Origin: Nocardioides silvaticus | GTDB lineage: Bacteria > Actinomycetota > Actinomycetes > Propionibacteriales > Nocardioidaceae | DNA length: 64,000 bases | Assembly (NCBI RefSeq): GCF_003160695.1 | Contig: NZ_QGDD01000002.1 | Location: 62,001 to 126,000, forward strand | Direction: 5' to 3' | Shown here: one piece after another, positions 1 to 9,837 of the stretch | How the letters are laid out: every line of letters begins with the position of its first letter | Position numbering within the stretch: the first letter of the stretch is position 1 | Position numbers and translations under genes: made by a program | Notes under the pieces: generated by a model | Told to the model about the DNA's origin: nothing | Database searches by the model: none | The model's input: only the letters and a program-made list of their open reading frames with translations

Positions 1-61
1 GCCGTCGGCTCTCCCGGCCGCCTCCGGAGCGGGTCGCGCGTCCACGAGCACGCTGGAGACG

Positions 62-1327
62 GTGCGCGACGCCGCCGGCCACGTGACGTCACAGGTACGA
101 CGCACGGTGCTGCCGTCCGGCCTGCGGATCGTCACCGAGCAGATGGCGGGGGCCCGCTCGGCCTCCATCGGCATCTGGATCGGCGTGGGCTCCCGTGACG
201 AGACCCCGACGACCCACGGCGCGTCGCACTTCCTCGAGCACCTGTTGTTCAAGGGCACCGACGAGCGGTCCGCGCTCGACATCTCGATCACGCTCGACGC
301 CGTGGGCGGCGAGTTCAACGCGTTCACCGCGAAGGAGTACACCTGCTTCCACGCGCGGGTCCTCGGCGAGGACCTACCGCTGGCGGTCGACGTGCTCGGC
401 GACATGATCACCGGGTCGCTGCTGGAGCAGCACGACGTCGACGCCGAGCGCGACGTGATCCTCGACGAGATCGCGATGCACGAGGACGACCCCGACGACG
501 TCGTGCAGAACCTGCTCGCGGAGCTGGCGTGGGGGAGCGGCCCGCTCGGCCGTCCGATCGCCGGCACCACCGAGTCGATCGAGGCGATGACGCAGGGGCA
601 GATCCTGCGCTTCTACCGCAAGCACTACCGGCCGGAGAACATGGTGATCTCCGTCGCCGGCGCGGTCGACCACGGTGAGGTGGTACGGGCGATCCGCCGC
701 CACTTCTCCCGCCACGGCTTCCTCGACGACGCCGCGGCGCCCCACGGGCCGCGCACCAGCAACCGTCGCCCGCGCATCCGGGGCCGCGAGGGCCGGGTCT
801 CCCGTCCGTTCGAGCAGGTCAACGTGGTCGCTGCGGTCGAGGGCATCGCCCGTGACGACGACCGACGGTTCGCCCTCGGCGTGCTCAACACCGCCCTGGG
901 CGGCGGCACGTCGAGCCGGCTGTTCCAGGAGGTGCGTGAGCACCGGGGCCTGGCCTACTCGGTCTACTCCTTCGCGAGCCACTACGCGGACTCCGGGCTC
1001 GTCGGCGTCGCCGTCGGCTGCCTGCCCGACCGCCTCGACGAGGTGCTCGAGGTGGTGCGGGTCGAGCTGTCCCGCATCGCCGCCCACGGCATCACCGCCG
1101 AGGAGCTGGCCCGCGGCAAGGGCCAGCTGATCGGCGGCCTCGTCCTCGGCCTCGAGGACAGCGCTTCACGGATGATGCGGCTCGGCAAGGCCGAGCTGGT
1201 CTACGCCGACGTGCTCGGCATCGACGAGGTGATGGCGCGCATCGAGGCCGTCACCCTCGAGGACGTCCAGGCCGTCGCCCACGACGTGTTCTCGCGGCCC
1301 GAGCTGCTGGCCGTCGTCGGACCATAG
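62..1327 (+). CDS. M16 family zinc metallopeptidase (processing-peptidase-like)
   Basis: Single M16 module of about 420 residues, the size of bacterial PqqL/YmxG-like processing peptidases. The inverted zinc motif HFLEH is seen at residues 56-60 (H56, E59, H60), and the downstream segment AERDVILDEIAMHEDD supplies the expected third glutamate ligand. The second M16 half with the usual GGGTSSRLFQEVRE segment is also present. Family members cleave short peptides in the cytoplasm; substrate unknown. In actinobacteria this gene commonly follows pnp, but pnp is not visible here. The GTG start is only the first start codon in the window: the frame is open back to base 2, so the true start may lie upstream. 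Confidence 0.88.
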   Translation: MRDAAGHVTSQVRRTVLPSGLRIVTEQMAGARSASIGIWIGVGSRDETPTTHGASHFLEHLLFKGTDERSALDISITLDAVGGEFNAFTAKEYTCFHARVLGEDLPLAVDVLGDMITGSLLEQHDVDAERDVILDEIAMHEDDPDDVVQNLLAELAWGSGPLGRPIAGTTESIEAMTQGQILRFYRKHYRPENMVISVAGAVDHGEVVRAIRRHFSRHGFLDDAAAPHGPRTSNRRPRIRGREGRVSRPFEQVNVVAAVEGIARDDDRRFALGVLNTALGGGTSSRLFQEVREHRGLAYSVYSFASHYADSGLVGVAVGCLPDRLDEVLEVVRVELSRIAAHGITAEELARGKGQLIGGLVLGLEDSASRMMRLGKAELVYADVLGIDEVMARIEAVTLEDVQAVAHDVFSRPELLAVVGP

Positions 1328-1342
1328 TCGGTCGGCAACTGT

Positions 1343-1402
1343 GGTGGTCGAGTAGCGCCCACGGCTGAGCTTGCGAAGCCGTGACGGCGCGTATCGAGAC
1401 CC
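1343..1402. repeat. Dispersed intergenic repeat, inverted copy
   Basis: An element running from GGTGGTCGAGTAGCGC to GCGTATCGAGACC. It is the reverse-oriented counterpart of the GTCTCGATACGCGC...GCGCTACTCGACGA units that follow about 50 bases later. Its inner arms are partly complementary, so the transcript could fold into a hairpin. It lies directly after the M16 gene and may act in 3' end formation; that role is inferred. Related sequences recur near 35.75 and 36.03 kb. Confidence 0.6.
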
Positions 1403-1444
1403 GGTGACGTGGGCGTCGGCCTCGGCCACTGTCAGTTGTCGACC

Positions 1445-1686
1445 TCGGCGTTCGGCTCACGGCGTCTCGATACGCGCGGTCACGACCTCGTTCCTCGGTC
1501 GTGCGCGCTACTCGACGACCGACGCTTGCTGAGTCCAGTCGACGCCCTCGCAAGCTCGGGCGAGGTCGGCGTTCGGCTCGCGGCGTCTCGATACGCGCGG
1601 TCACGACCTCGTTCCTCGGTCGTGCGCGCTACTCGACGACCGACGCTTGCTGAGTCCAGTCGACGCCCTCGCAAGCTCGGGCGAGG
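1445..1686. repeat. 121-bp tandem duplication of an intergenic repeat element
   Basis: Two head-to-tail copies of a 121-base unit (1445-1565 and 1566-1686), differing by one base (CTCACGG versus CTCGCGG). Each copy contains GTCTCGATACGCGC, an inner inverted repeat around CACGACC / GGTCGTG, and CTACTCGACGACC. This fills most of the 366-base gap between the M16 gene and the convergent methyltransferase, where I see no coding potential that outweighs the repeat. The near-identity suggests a recent duplication or conversion. The second copy ends eight bases before the methyltransferase stop codon. Confidence 0.85.
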
Positions 1687-1693
1687 ACTGGAC

Positions 1694-3047
<1,354 letters not shown>

Positions 3048-3058
3048 TCCGGCACCGC

Positions 3059-3087
3059 TGCAGGTTCCTGCGGTGCACGAACCTGCA
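3059..3087 (+). terminator. Hairpin after dapB
   Basis: Perfect 9-bp stem TGCAGGTTC / GAACCTGCA with an 11-nt loop, 12 bases after the dapB stop. No U-tract follows. It could be a terminator or a leader hairpin for the protease gene downstream. Confidence 0.4.
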
Positions 3088-3180
3088 CGTGCGACCGGCT
3101 GGCCGTGTGCCAGCAGCGGTGGGACAGTCTGCTCGCCCGCGCGAACCGTCGCGCCGGCACACCCACGAAGGAGCAGAACC

Positions 3181-4821
3181 GTGTCGAATCTCGGGAGCCG
3201 ATCTCGGACCCACCTGGCGGCAGCCACCGCTGCCGTCGCTGCCGTCGCCACGCTCACCCTCGGCGCCCCCACCGGTGCCTCGAACGCCTCGCCGAGCAGC
3301 GCCCGGCCGAGCGACGACCGCGTTGCCCACCGCGCGGTCGCCGCACTGAAGGAGCACCCGGTCGCGGCGCGCGCGACGAAGGGGCAGGAGTTCCGCTCCG
3401 TCGCCACCATCCGCGACGCCGACGGCGCCACCCACGTCCGTCTGGACCGCACCTACCGCGGACTCCCCGTCATCGGCGGCGACCTGGTCGTGCACCAGGG
3501 CCCCGACGCGACGTGGGAGGGCGTGAGCCAGACCCTCGCGGCTCCGCTGCGCCTCTCGGTCCGGCCGACGGTCGGCAAGGCCCGCGCCGAGCGCGCGGTC
3601 ACCGCCCGCGACCAGGTCACCCGCAAGATCCGCAAGCTCCGCGTGGAGGGCACGACCCGCCTCGTCGTGAACACGATCGGCGGTGCGCCGCGGCTGGCGT
3701 GGGAGGTCACGACCGGTGGCCGTTACACCGACGGCACCCCCAGCCGGCTGCTGACCTACGTCGACGCCCGCACCGGCGCCGTCATCCGCCGCGAGGAGCG
3801 GATCCAGACCGCGGACGGCGAGGGCACCTCGCTCTACAGCGGCACCGTCGACCTCCAGGTCACGCCGTCCGGGTCGAGCTACCAGCTCAAGGACCCGACC
3901 CGCGGCAACACCTACACCACCGACATGAAGAACAAGTCCGACAGCGTCCTCTGCACCCTGCTGGGCCTCGGGTGCAGCAACGGCACCCTCTTCACCAGCA
4001 CCGACACCTCGTTCGGCAACGGCCAGACGAGCAACCGGGAGTCCGCAGCCGTCGACGCGCAGTACGGCACCAGCGTCACCTGGGACTACTACAAGCTCGT
4101 CCACCAGCGGGACGGCATCTTCGGCGACGGCAGCGGATCCTTCAACCGGGTCCACTACGGCAACGCCTACGCGAACGCGTTCTGGGACGGCACCAAGATG
4201 ACGTACGGCGACGGCGACGGCACCACGTTCGGCCCGCTGGTCTCGCTCGACGTCGCCGGGCACGAGATGTCGCACGGCGTCACCGAGAACACGGCCGGCC
4301 TGACCTACTCCGGTGAGTCCGGCGGCCTCAACGAGGCCACCTCCGACATCTTCGGGACGATGGTCGAGTTCTACGCCGCGAACGCCAACGACCCCGCCGA
4401 CTACTACATCGGCGAGGAGTTCGACCTCGCCGACCACTCCGGTTTCCGCCGGATGGACAACCCGTCGCTCGACGGCAGCTCGCACTCCTGCTGGAGCACG
4501 TCGACCAAGAACGTCGACGTGCACTACTCCTCGGGCGTCGGCAACCACTTCTTCTACCTGCTCGCCGAGGGATCGGGGCAGAAGACGATCGGCGACAAGG
4601 TCCACAACTCGCCGACCTGCAACGGTTCGACGATCCAGGGGATCGGCCGCGGTGACGCGGAGAAGATCTGGTTCAAGGCGCTGACGGCCTACATGACGTC
4701 GGGCACGACCTACGCCCAGGCCCGGACCGCGACCCTCAACGCCGCCTCCGACCTGTTCGGCGCGAACAGCCTCCAGCGGTCCACCGTCGCCGCCGCCTGG
4801 AGCGCCGTCAACGTGAACTGA
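3181..4821 (+). CDS. Secreted thermolysin-like (M4) neutral metalloprotease
   Basis: A 546-residue preproenzyme with a signal peptide (basic SRSRTH then AAATAAVAAVATLTL), FTP/PepSY-type propeptide (about residues 40-200) and M4 catalytic domain (about 215-546). Zinc motif HEMSH is at residues 361-365, third ligand E385 lies in GGLNEATSDIFG, and the active-site histidine is H456 in GVGNHFFYLL. An extracellular protease that probably self-processes its propeptide. The GTG at 3181 is preceded by AAGGAG at ideal spacing, so the upstream in-frame extension is rejected. A strong hairpin closes the gene. Monocistronic by layout. Confidence 0.94.
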   Translation: MSNLGSRSRTHLAAATAAVAAVATLTLGAPTGASNASPSSARPSDDRVAHRAVAALKEHPVAARATKGQEFRSVATIRDADGATHVRLDRTYRGLPVIGGDLVVHQGPDATWEGVSQTLAAPLRLSVRPTVGKARAERAVTARDQVTRKIRKLRVEGTTRLVVNTIGGAPRLAWEVTTGGRYTDGTPSRLLTYVDARTGAVIRREERIQTADGEGTSLYSGTVDLQVTPSGSSYQLKDPTRGNTYTTDMKNKSDSVLCTLLGLGCSNGTLFTSTDTSFGNGQTSNRESAAVDAQYGTSVTWDYYKLVHQRDGIFGDGSGSFNRVHYGNAYANAFWDGTKMTYGDGDGTTFGPLVSLDVAGHEMSHGVTENTAGLTYSGESGGLNEATSDIFGTMVEFYAANANDPADYYIGEEFDLADHSGFRRMDNPSLDGSSHSCWSTSTKNVDVHYSSGVGNHFFYLLAEGSGQKTIGDKVHNSPTCNGSTIQGIGRGDAEKIWFKALTAYMTSGTTYAQARTATLNAASDLFGANSLQRSTVAAAWSAVNVN

Positions 4822-4838
4822 CCGATCTGCAGGGTCCT

Positions 4839-4871
4839 CCGGGGCGGACCGCGTCGTGCGGTCCGCCCCGG
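4839..4871. terminator. Strong bidirectional hairpin terminator
   Basis: A perfect 14-bp GC-rich stem CCGGGGCGGACCGC / GCGGTCCGCCCCGG with a GTCGT loop. It lies between the convergent metalloprotease and the small minus-strand gene. No T-tract, as is common in actinobacteria; symmetric, so it can serve both sides. Confidence 0.75.
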
Positions 4872-4888
4872 ACGCCCGTGGTCGCCGG

Positions 4889-5125
4889 TCAGGCGAAGGC
4901 GCTGACCCTCCGCAGCAGGTCGAGGCTGGGGTAGGTGGACTCACGGATCTTGTCCAGGAGGACCTCGGCGTACGGCGCGACGTCCTCGGGCGCGAGGAGC
5001 TCCTCGGCCATGTCCATCATCGTGACCGAGGGGAACCGGTCCGCCTCGATCTTGTCCAACAGCACCTGCAGCACCTGACGGTGCAGCTCCACGGCCACGC
5101 TCCCCGCCTTGTTCGCGTCTGCCAT
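4889..5125 (-). CDS. Small hypothetical protein, 78 residues
   Basis: A short, probably helical protein without signal peptide or membrane segment. It contains two related segments, LLDKIEADRFPSV (about residues 22-34) and LLDKIRESTYPSL (about 57-69), which suggests an internal duplication of a roughly 35-residue helical unit. A good Shine-Dalgarno (GGGAGGAGAG) precedes the ATG. It lies 70 bases downstream of the DeoR-type regulator on the same strand and before a shared terminator, so it may end that operon. Function not recognised. Confidence 0.7.
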   Translation of the reverse strand: MADANKAGSVAVELHRQVLQVLLDKIEADRFPSVTMMDMAEELLAPEDVAPYAEVLLDKIRESTYPSLDLLRRVSAFA

Positions 5126-5195
5126 TCCGCTCTCCTCCCTCGTGCCTCCCTCGTGGTGAGGCGCTCGGTACCCGAACCGCAGGAGGCTAGGCCAG

Positions 5196-5963
5196 CTAGG
5201 CGACGATGACCTCGATGCCCGACCGCTCCAGCGCGCTCCGGTCGCCGGCGTCGATGCCGGGGTCGGTCACGACCACGTCGAGCTGGTCGATGGTCGCGAA
5301 CCGCACGGGGCTCTCGACGCCGAGCTTGGAGGAGTCGGCGAGCACGACCACCCGGCGGGCGCTGCGGACCATCGCCCGCTTCACCGCCGCCTCCTCGATG
5401 TCGGGCGTCGAGAGGCCGTACTCCAGGGTCAGGCCGTTGGTGCCGACGAACGCGACGTCGGCGCGCACCTCGCCCAGCGCGGCGACCGCGTCGGCGCCGA
5501 CCGCCGCCTGCGTGGTCGGGCGGACCCGGCCGGGGAGCAGGTGAAGGTCGAGGTTGCCGCGCGGAGCCAGCCGCGCCGCGACCGGCACGGCGTGGGTGAT
5601 CACCACCAGCGGCAGGTCCGACGGCAGGGCGGCGGCCAGCCGGGAGGTCGTCGTGCCGGCGTCGAGCAGCACCGATCCGCCGGCGACGGGCAGCTGCCCC
5701 AGCGCGGCCTGCGCGATCCGGTCCTTCTGCTCGGCATGGGCGACGTCGCGCTCGCCGATCGCGGTGTCGATGACCGCCAGCCGGTCGCCCGCGACGGCGC
5801 CGCCGTGGACCCGGCGGACCAGGCCGATGCTCTCGAGCGTGGAGAGGTCGCGGCGTACGGTCTCCGTGGTGACCTTGAACCGCGACGCGAGGTCGTTGAC
5901 CGACCACCGCCCGGTCTCGGTCACCAGCTGCGCGATCGCCTGCTGGCGCTCCTCTGCATACAC
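5196..5963 (-). CDS. DeoR/GlpR family transcriptional regulator
   Basis: 255 residues with the standard two-domain layout. The N-terminal DeoR winged helix (residues 1-57: ERQQAIAQLVTETGRWSVND, then TTETVRRDLSTLESIGLVRR with the family recognition helix) is followed by a sugar-phosphate-binding DeoRC domain with GTTTSRLAAAL and GTNGL segments. Members usually repress sugar or polyol operons and release on binding a phosphorylated sugar. It lies 31 bases downstream of the MDR dehydrogenase gene and across from the mannitol-type PTS gene, so it likely controls both; this is inferred. GTG start with AGGAC upstream. Confidence 0.9.
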   Translation of the reverse strand: MYAEERQQAIAQLVTETGRWSVNDLASRFKVTTETVRRDLSTLESIGLVRRVHGGAVAGDRLAVIDTAIGERDVAHAEQKDRIAQAALGQLPVAGGSVLLDAGTTTSRLAAALPSDLPLVVITHAVPVAARLAPRGNLDLHLLPGRVRPTTQAAVGADAVAALGEVRADVAFVGTNGLTLEYGLSTPDIEEAAVKRAMVRSARRVVVLADSSKLGVESPVRFATIDQLDVVVTDPGIDAGDRSALERSGIEVIVA

Positions 5964-5994
5964 AGGGCTTGTCCTACCACGAACGAGCCGTGGC

Positions 5995-7053
5995 TCAGGG
6001 CTCCACGGTGACCTTGATGGCAGCGCCCTTCTCCACGATGGCGAACGCGTCGAGCACCCGCTCGAGCGGCACGTGCTCGGTGATCAGGTCGGCGACCGGG
6101 ACCTGGCCGCTCGCGATGTAGTCCAGCGCCCGCTTGTTGTGCTCGGGCGCCGAGCCGTTGGCGCCGTGGATGTGCAGCTGGCGGTAGTGGACGACGTTGG
6201 AGTCGCAGGTGATCGTCGGGTTGGTCTTGGGAAGCCCGCCGAAGAACGAGATCCGGCCGTTGCGGGCGGCCATCGCGATCGCCTGCTCCTGGGTGACGTT
6301 GGCGGCGGTCGCGGTGATCACGACGTCGGCGCCACGGCCGCCGGTGAGCTCGAGGACGCGCTCGACGACGTCGACCTGGGAGCCGTCGATGACCTCGTCG
6401 GGGTGCACGGCGTCGGCGGACATCGCCAGTCGGTCGGCGTTGACGTCGACGAGGTAGACCGGGCCGGCCCCGTGGACGCCGCGGGCGAGGCGGATGTGCA
6501 TGCACCCGATCGGTCCGGCGCCGAAGACGACGACGGTGTCGCCCTCCTCGATCCCGAGCAGCTCCTGGGCGTTGATGGCGCAGGCGAGCGGCTCGGCGGC
6601 CGAGGCCTCGGCGAAGCCGACGCCGTCGGGGATCCGGTTCAGGCCGTCCACGGCGAGCACCTGGCGGGGGACGATCATGTACTCGGCGAAGCCGCCGTCG
6701 TACTGGTAGCCCACGGACGTCTGGTTCTGGCAGACCGCCATCCAGCCCTTGCGGCACTCGTAGCACTCGCCGCACGGCACGGCCGCGATCACCTGCGCGC
6801 GGTCGCCGACCGACCAGGAGGCGCCGTACGTCGACGCCACGTCCGCTCCGACCTCGACCACCTCGCCGGCGATCTCGTGGCCGGTGATCCGCGGGGGAGT
6901 CAGGTTCTGGTGACCGTTGTGCAGGATCTTCACGTCGGTGCCGCAGGTCGAGCAGTTGCGGACCTTCAGCTTGACCTCGTCGGGTCCGCACTCGGGCTCG
7001 GGCACCTCCTCGACGCGCACGTCCTCCGGTGCGTAGAAGCGAAGGGCCTTCAT
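5995..7053 (-). CDS. Zinc-dependent MDR alcohol/polyol dehydrogenase
   Basis: 352 residues of the medium-chain dehydrogenase family. Catalytic zinc region CSTCGTDVKILHNG followed by ITGHEIAGEVVEVG, structural zinc cysteines in CGECYECRKGWMAVC (residues about 93-107), and a Rossmann fold with VVFGAGPIGCMHIRLARG. This subgroup includes sorbitol, threitol and other polyol or sugar-phosphate dehydrogenases. Its position between a DeoR regulator and a divergent mannitol-type PTS suggests it oxidises the imported polyol phosphate or a derivative. The exact substrate cannot be read from sequence; it is not the canonical MtlD family. Strong Shine-Dalgarno AGGAGG before the ATG. Confidence 0.85.
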   Translation of the reverse strand: MKALRFYAPEDVRVEEVPEPECGPDEVKLKVRNCSTCGTDVKILHNGHQNLTPPRITGHEIAGEVVEVGADVASTYGASWSVGDRAQVIAAVPCGECYECRKGWMAVCQNQTSVGYQYDGGFAEYMIVPRQVLAVDGLNRIPDGVGFAEASAAEPLACAINAQELLGIEEGDTVVVFGAGPIGCMHIRLARGVHGAGPVYLVDVNADRLAMSADAVHPDEVIDGSQVDVVERVLELTGGRGADVVITATAANVTQEQAIAMAARNGRISFFGGLPKTNPTITCDSNVVHYRQLHIHGANGSAPEHNKRALDYIASGQVPVADLITEHVPLERVLDAFAIVEKGAAIKVTVEP

Positions 7054-7144
7054 CGATCTGCCTCCTGGGGCCGAGAGCGGTCTGACTGCTCGACCATACC
7101 GTATTTGGTTGGCTTTGGGTCTGCGGATTTGTGGTTATAGGGGG

Positions 7145-7172
7145 TTGACTGCACGAAAATGGGCGCGATACA
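7145..7172 (+). promoter_or_regulatory. Putative promoter of the PTS gene in an AT-richer divergent region
   Basis: TTGACT at 7145-7150 and GATACA at 7167-7172 with a 16-base spacer. They sit inside a stretch (about 7098-7180) visibly richer in A/T than the rest of the window, between two divergent sugar genes. The dehydrogenase promoter and a DeoR operator should share this region, but I could not define the operator. Confidence 0.5.
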
Positions 7173-7228
7173 AAGACATTCACAGATCGAGTGACGGGCG
7201 TCACGTCCGTCTGGCAGGAAGCAGAGCG

Positions 7229-9217
7229 ATGGCCACGATGACTTCACAGGCAGCACCCCAGGGCGGCGTCCGCGTCCGCGTCCAGCGGTTCGGCACCTTC
7301 CTGTCGAACATGGTCATGCCGAACATCGGCGCGTTCATCGCCTGGGGCCTGATCACCGCCCTGTTCATCGAGGTGGGCTGGCTCGCCGAGCTCGGCATCG
7401 GGGACGACCCGGGCAGCTGGGTCGCCGAGATCGGCGGCTGGGGCGAGTTCGCCGGCGGCGGCATCGTCGGGCCGATGATCACCTACCTGCTGCCGGTCCT
7501 GATCGGCTACACCGGCGGCAGGATGGTCTACGAGACCCGCGGCGGCGTGGTCGGCGCGATCGCGACGTTCGGCGTCATCGCCGGCACCGAGATCCCGATG
7601 TTCATGGGCGCGATGATCATGGGCCCCCTCGGCGGCTGGACGATGAAGAACATCGACGCGATCTGGGACGGCAAGATCCGCCCCGGCTTCGAGATGCTCG
7701 TCAACAACTTCTCCGCCGGCATCTGGGGCATGCTGCTCGCGACGTTCGGCTTCTTCGGGATGAGCCCGATCCTCACCCGGATCAGCGACGAGGCCGGCGA
7801 CGGCGTCGGCTGGCTGGTCGACCACGACCTGCTCCCGTTCACCTCGCTGCTCATCGAGCCCGCCAAGGTGCTGTTCCTCAACAACGCCATCAACCACGGC
7901 GTGCTCACGCCGCTCGGCTCGACCGAGGCGCTCGAGCAGGGCAAGTCGGTCCTGTTCCTGCTGGAGGCCAACCCGGCCGCCGGTCTCGGCCTGCTGCTCG
8001 CCTACTCGATCTTCGGCAAGGGCCTGGCGAAGGCCTCGGCGCCCGGCGCCGCGATCATCCACTTCTTCGGCGGCATCCACGAGATCTACTTCCCCTACGT
8101 CCTGATGAAGCCGAAGCTGATCCTCGCGATGTTCGCCGGGGGGATGACGCAGATCTTCATCAACGTGCTCTTCGACTCCGGCCTGCGGGCGCCGGCCGCC
8201 CCCGGCTCGGTGATCGCCGTCTACGCCCAGACGCCCGGGGACAGCGTCGTCGGCGTGACGTTGTCGATCATCGGCGGGGCGGCCGCGTCCTTCGTCGTGG
8301 CGGCCTTCCTGCTGAAGACCGACAAGACCGTCGAGGCCGAGGACGAGCTCGTCGGCGCCACCCAGCGGATGGAGGCGATGAAGGGCAGGTCGTCGATCGC
8401 CTCGTCGGCGCTCGTCGCCGGCGCCGCCTCCGCCGCCACCGGGCCGATCCGCTCGATCGTGTTCGCCTGCGACGCCGGGATGGGCTCGTCCGCGATGGGC
8501 GCGTCGGTGCTGCGCAAGAAGGTGCACGGCGCGGGCTTCACCGACGTCACCGTGGTCAACAAGGCGATCGCCAACCTGACCGACGACCACGACCTGGTCG
8601 TCAGCCACCAGGACCTCACCGAGCGCGCAGCGCTCCGCTCGGGATCGGCGGTGCACGTGTCGGTCGAGAACTTCATGGACAGCCCGGCCTACGACGAGAT
8701 CGTGGAGCTCGTGCGCCAGCGCAACGGCGGCGGGGGACCGGCGCCGGCGGCCGCGCCGGAGCCGACGGGCAGCCCCGTCGGCGGCGACCTGCTGTCGCCC
8801 GACTCGGTGGTCCTCGGCGCTGTCAGCACCAGCCGGGACGATGCGATCACCCGCGCCGGCGAGCTGCTCATCGCGGCCGAGGCGGTCGACGCGTCGTACG
8901 TCGCCGCGATGCACGAGCGGGAGAGGTCGGTGTCGACGTTCATGGGCAACGGGCTCGCGCTGCCGCACGGCACGAACGAGGCGAAGCCGTCGATCCGACG
9001 CACCGCCGTCTCGTTCGTCCGGTACGACGACGGGGTCGACTGGAACGGCAAGCAGGTGAAGTTCGTGGTCGGCGTCGCGGCCCGGGGCGACGACCACCTC
9101 AAGCTGCTCGCCCGGATCGCGGAGATCTTCGTCGACAAGGAGCAGGTGGCCCGGCTCGAGGCTGCGACCTCGCCGGACGAGGTGGTCGCGATCCTGGGCG
9201 CAGCGCAGCCGGCCTGA
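7229..9217 (+). CDS. mtlA: Mannitol-type PTS permease, fused EIICBA
   Basis: A 662-residue phosphotransferase permease that imports and phosphorylates a hexitol. The EIIC membrane domain (about residues 15-360) has NMVMPNIGAFIAWGLITALF and the conserved GGIHEIYFPYV. The EIIB domain has the phospho-cysteine C414 in VFACDAGMGSSAMGASV. The C-terminal EIIA domain (about 520-662) has the phospho-histidine H580 in NGLALPHGTNEAK. This matches the E. coli MtlA order. No HPr or EI gene is nearby, so those must be elsewhere. The ATG at 7229 has an AGGAAG site; the longer reading crosses the promoter. Mannitol is the family default, but another polyol is possible given the MDR enzyme next door. Confidence 0.92.
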   Translation: MATMTSQAAPQGGVRVRVQRFGTFLSNMVMPNIGAFIAWGLITALFIEVGWLAELGIGDDPGSWVAEIGGWGEFAGGGIVGPMITYLLPVLIGYTGGRMVYETRGGVVGAIATFGVIAGTEIPMFMGAMIMGPLGGWTMKNIDAIWDGKIRPGFEMLVNNFSAGIWGMLLATFGFFGMSPILTRISDEAGDGVGWLVDHDLLPFTSLLIEPAKVLFLNNAINHGVLTPLGSTEALEQGKSVLFLLEANPAAGLGLLLAYSIFGKGLAKASAPGAAIIHFFGGIHEIYFPYVLMKPKLILAMFAGGMTQIFINVLFDSGLRAPAAPGSVIAVYAQTPGDSVVGVTLSIIGGAAASFVVAAFLLKTDKTVEAEDELVGATQRMEAMKGRSSIASSALVAGAASAATGPIRSIVFACDAGMGSSAMGASVLRKKVHGAGFTDVTVVNKAIANLTDDHDLVVSHQDLTERAALRSGSAVHVSVENFMDSPAYDEIVELVRQRNGGGGPAPAAAPEPTGSPVGGDLLSPDSVVLGAVSTSRDDAITRAGELLIAAEAVDASYVAAMHERERSVSTFMGNGLALPHGTNEAKPSIRRTAVSFVRYDDGVDWNGKQVKFVVGVAARGDDHLKLLARIAEIFVDKEQVARLEAATSPDEVVAILGAAQPA

Positions 9218-9223
9218 CGAAAC

Positions 9224-9784
9224 CTAGAGCGGGGGATCACCGATCGAGGCGTGGAGCCGGACCTGCTTGACGGTGCCGGCTCCCGTCTCGTCGGCGAGCT
9301 CGCGGCTGGCGCCGTCGGGCTCCCAGCCGGCGCCGGCGAGGAACGCACGGGTCTCGTCGTCGGTGCTGTCGACCCAGGTGGTCACCCGGGTGAAGCCATC
9401 GGCCACCAAGGTGTCGACGGCGGCCTGGAGCAACCGCGACCCGTGACCCTCCCGGACGCGCTCCGGGTGCACGGTGAGCTCGCCGATCGCGCCCTCGACC
9501 GCCGGGTCGGCGTCCGGGTCGGTCGCCGGTCCGGTCAGCACGAACCCGACGACGGTGGCGCGCTCGAGGGCCACCAGCGCGCGGTGCCGGGCCTCCGGGG
9601 GCCGAGCGAGCGTGGCCTGCCAGGCCTCGGCGTGGGTGTCGGCGTCGAGGCCGCGCTCGGTGAGCAGGTCCGGGAGCAGCGCGTCGTACCGCTGCTCCCA
9701 GGCGCGTCGCTGGACCGCGGCGATGGCGGCGGCGTCCTGGGCCCACGCCACGCGCACGGAGACGTCGGCGGTGGTCACAGGCAC
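9224..9784 (-). CDS. GNAT family N-acetyltransferase
   Basis: 186 residues with the GNAT fold: an N-terminal helix pair (AAAIAAVQRRAWEQRY), the acetyl-CoA segment IGELTVHPERVREGHGSRLLQAA and the later TTWVDSTDDETRAFLAGAGWE, typical of RimI-like enzymes. Substrate unknown. Convergent with the PTS gene (6-base gap) and divergent from the aldo/keto reductase. The true start may be the GTG at 9778, two codons in: CAGGAT lies six bases before it, fitting a leaderless message. Confidence 0.82.
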   Translation of the reverse strand: MPVTTADVSVRVAWAQDAAAIAAVQRRAWEQRYDALLPDLLTERGLDADTHAEAWQATLARPPEARHRALVALERATVVGFVLTGPATDPDADPAVEGAIGELTVHPERVREGHGSRLLQAAVDTLVADGFTRVTTWVDSTDDETRAFLAGAGWEPDGASRELADETGAGTVKQVRLHASIGDPPL

Positions 9785-9837
9785 ATCCTGTCAGCCGGTC
9801 CTGGGGGTCCTCACGACGGCCGGACTAGGTTGGGGAC

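Noticed and set aside
1..61. End of pnp or another gene before the M16 peptidase
   Set aside because: No stop codon or recognisable C-terminus in 61 bases; the frame is open into the M16 gene and more likely belongs to it or to its leader.
7109..7228. N-terminal extension of the PTS permease
   Set aside because: It includes the promoter-like AT-rich region and lacks PTS homology; the ATG at 7229 has the Shine-Dalgarno.
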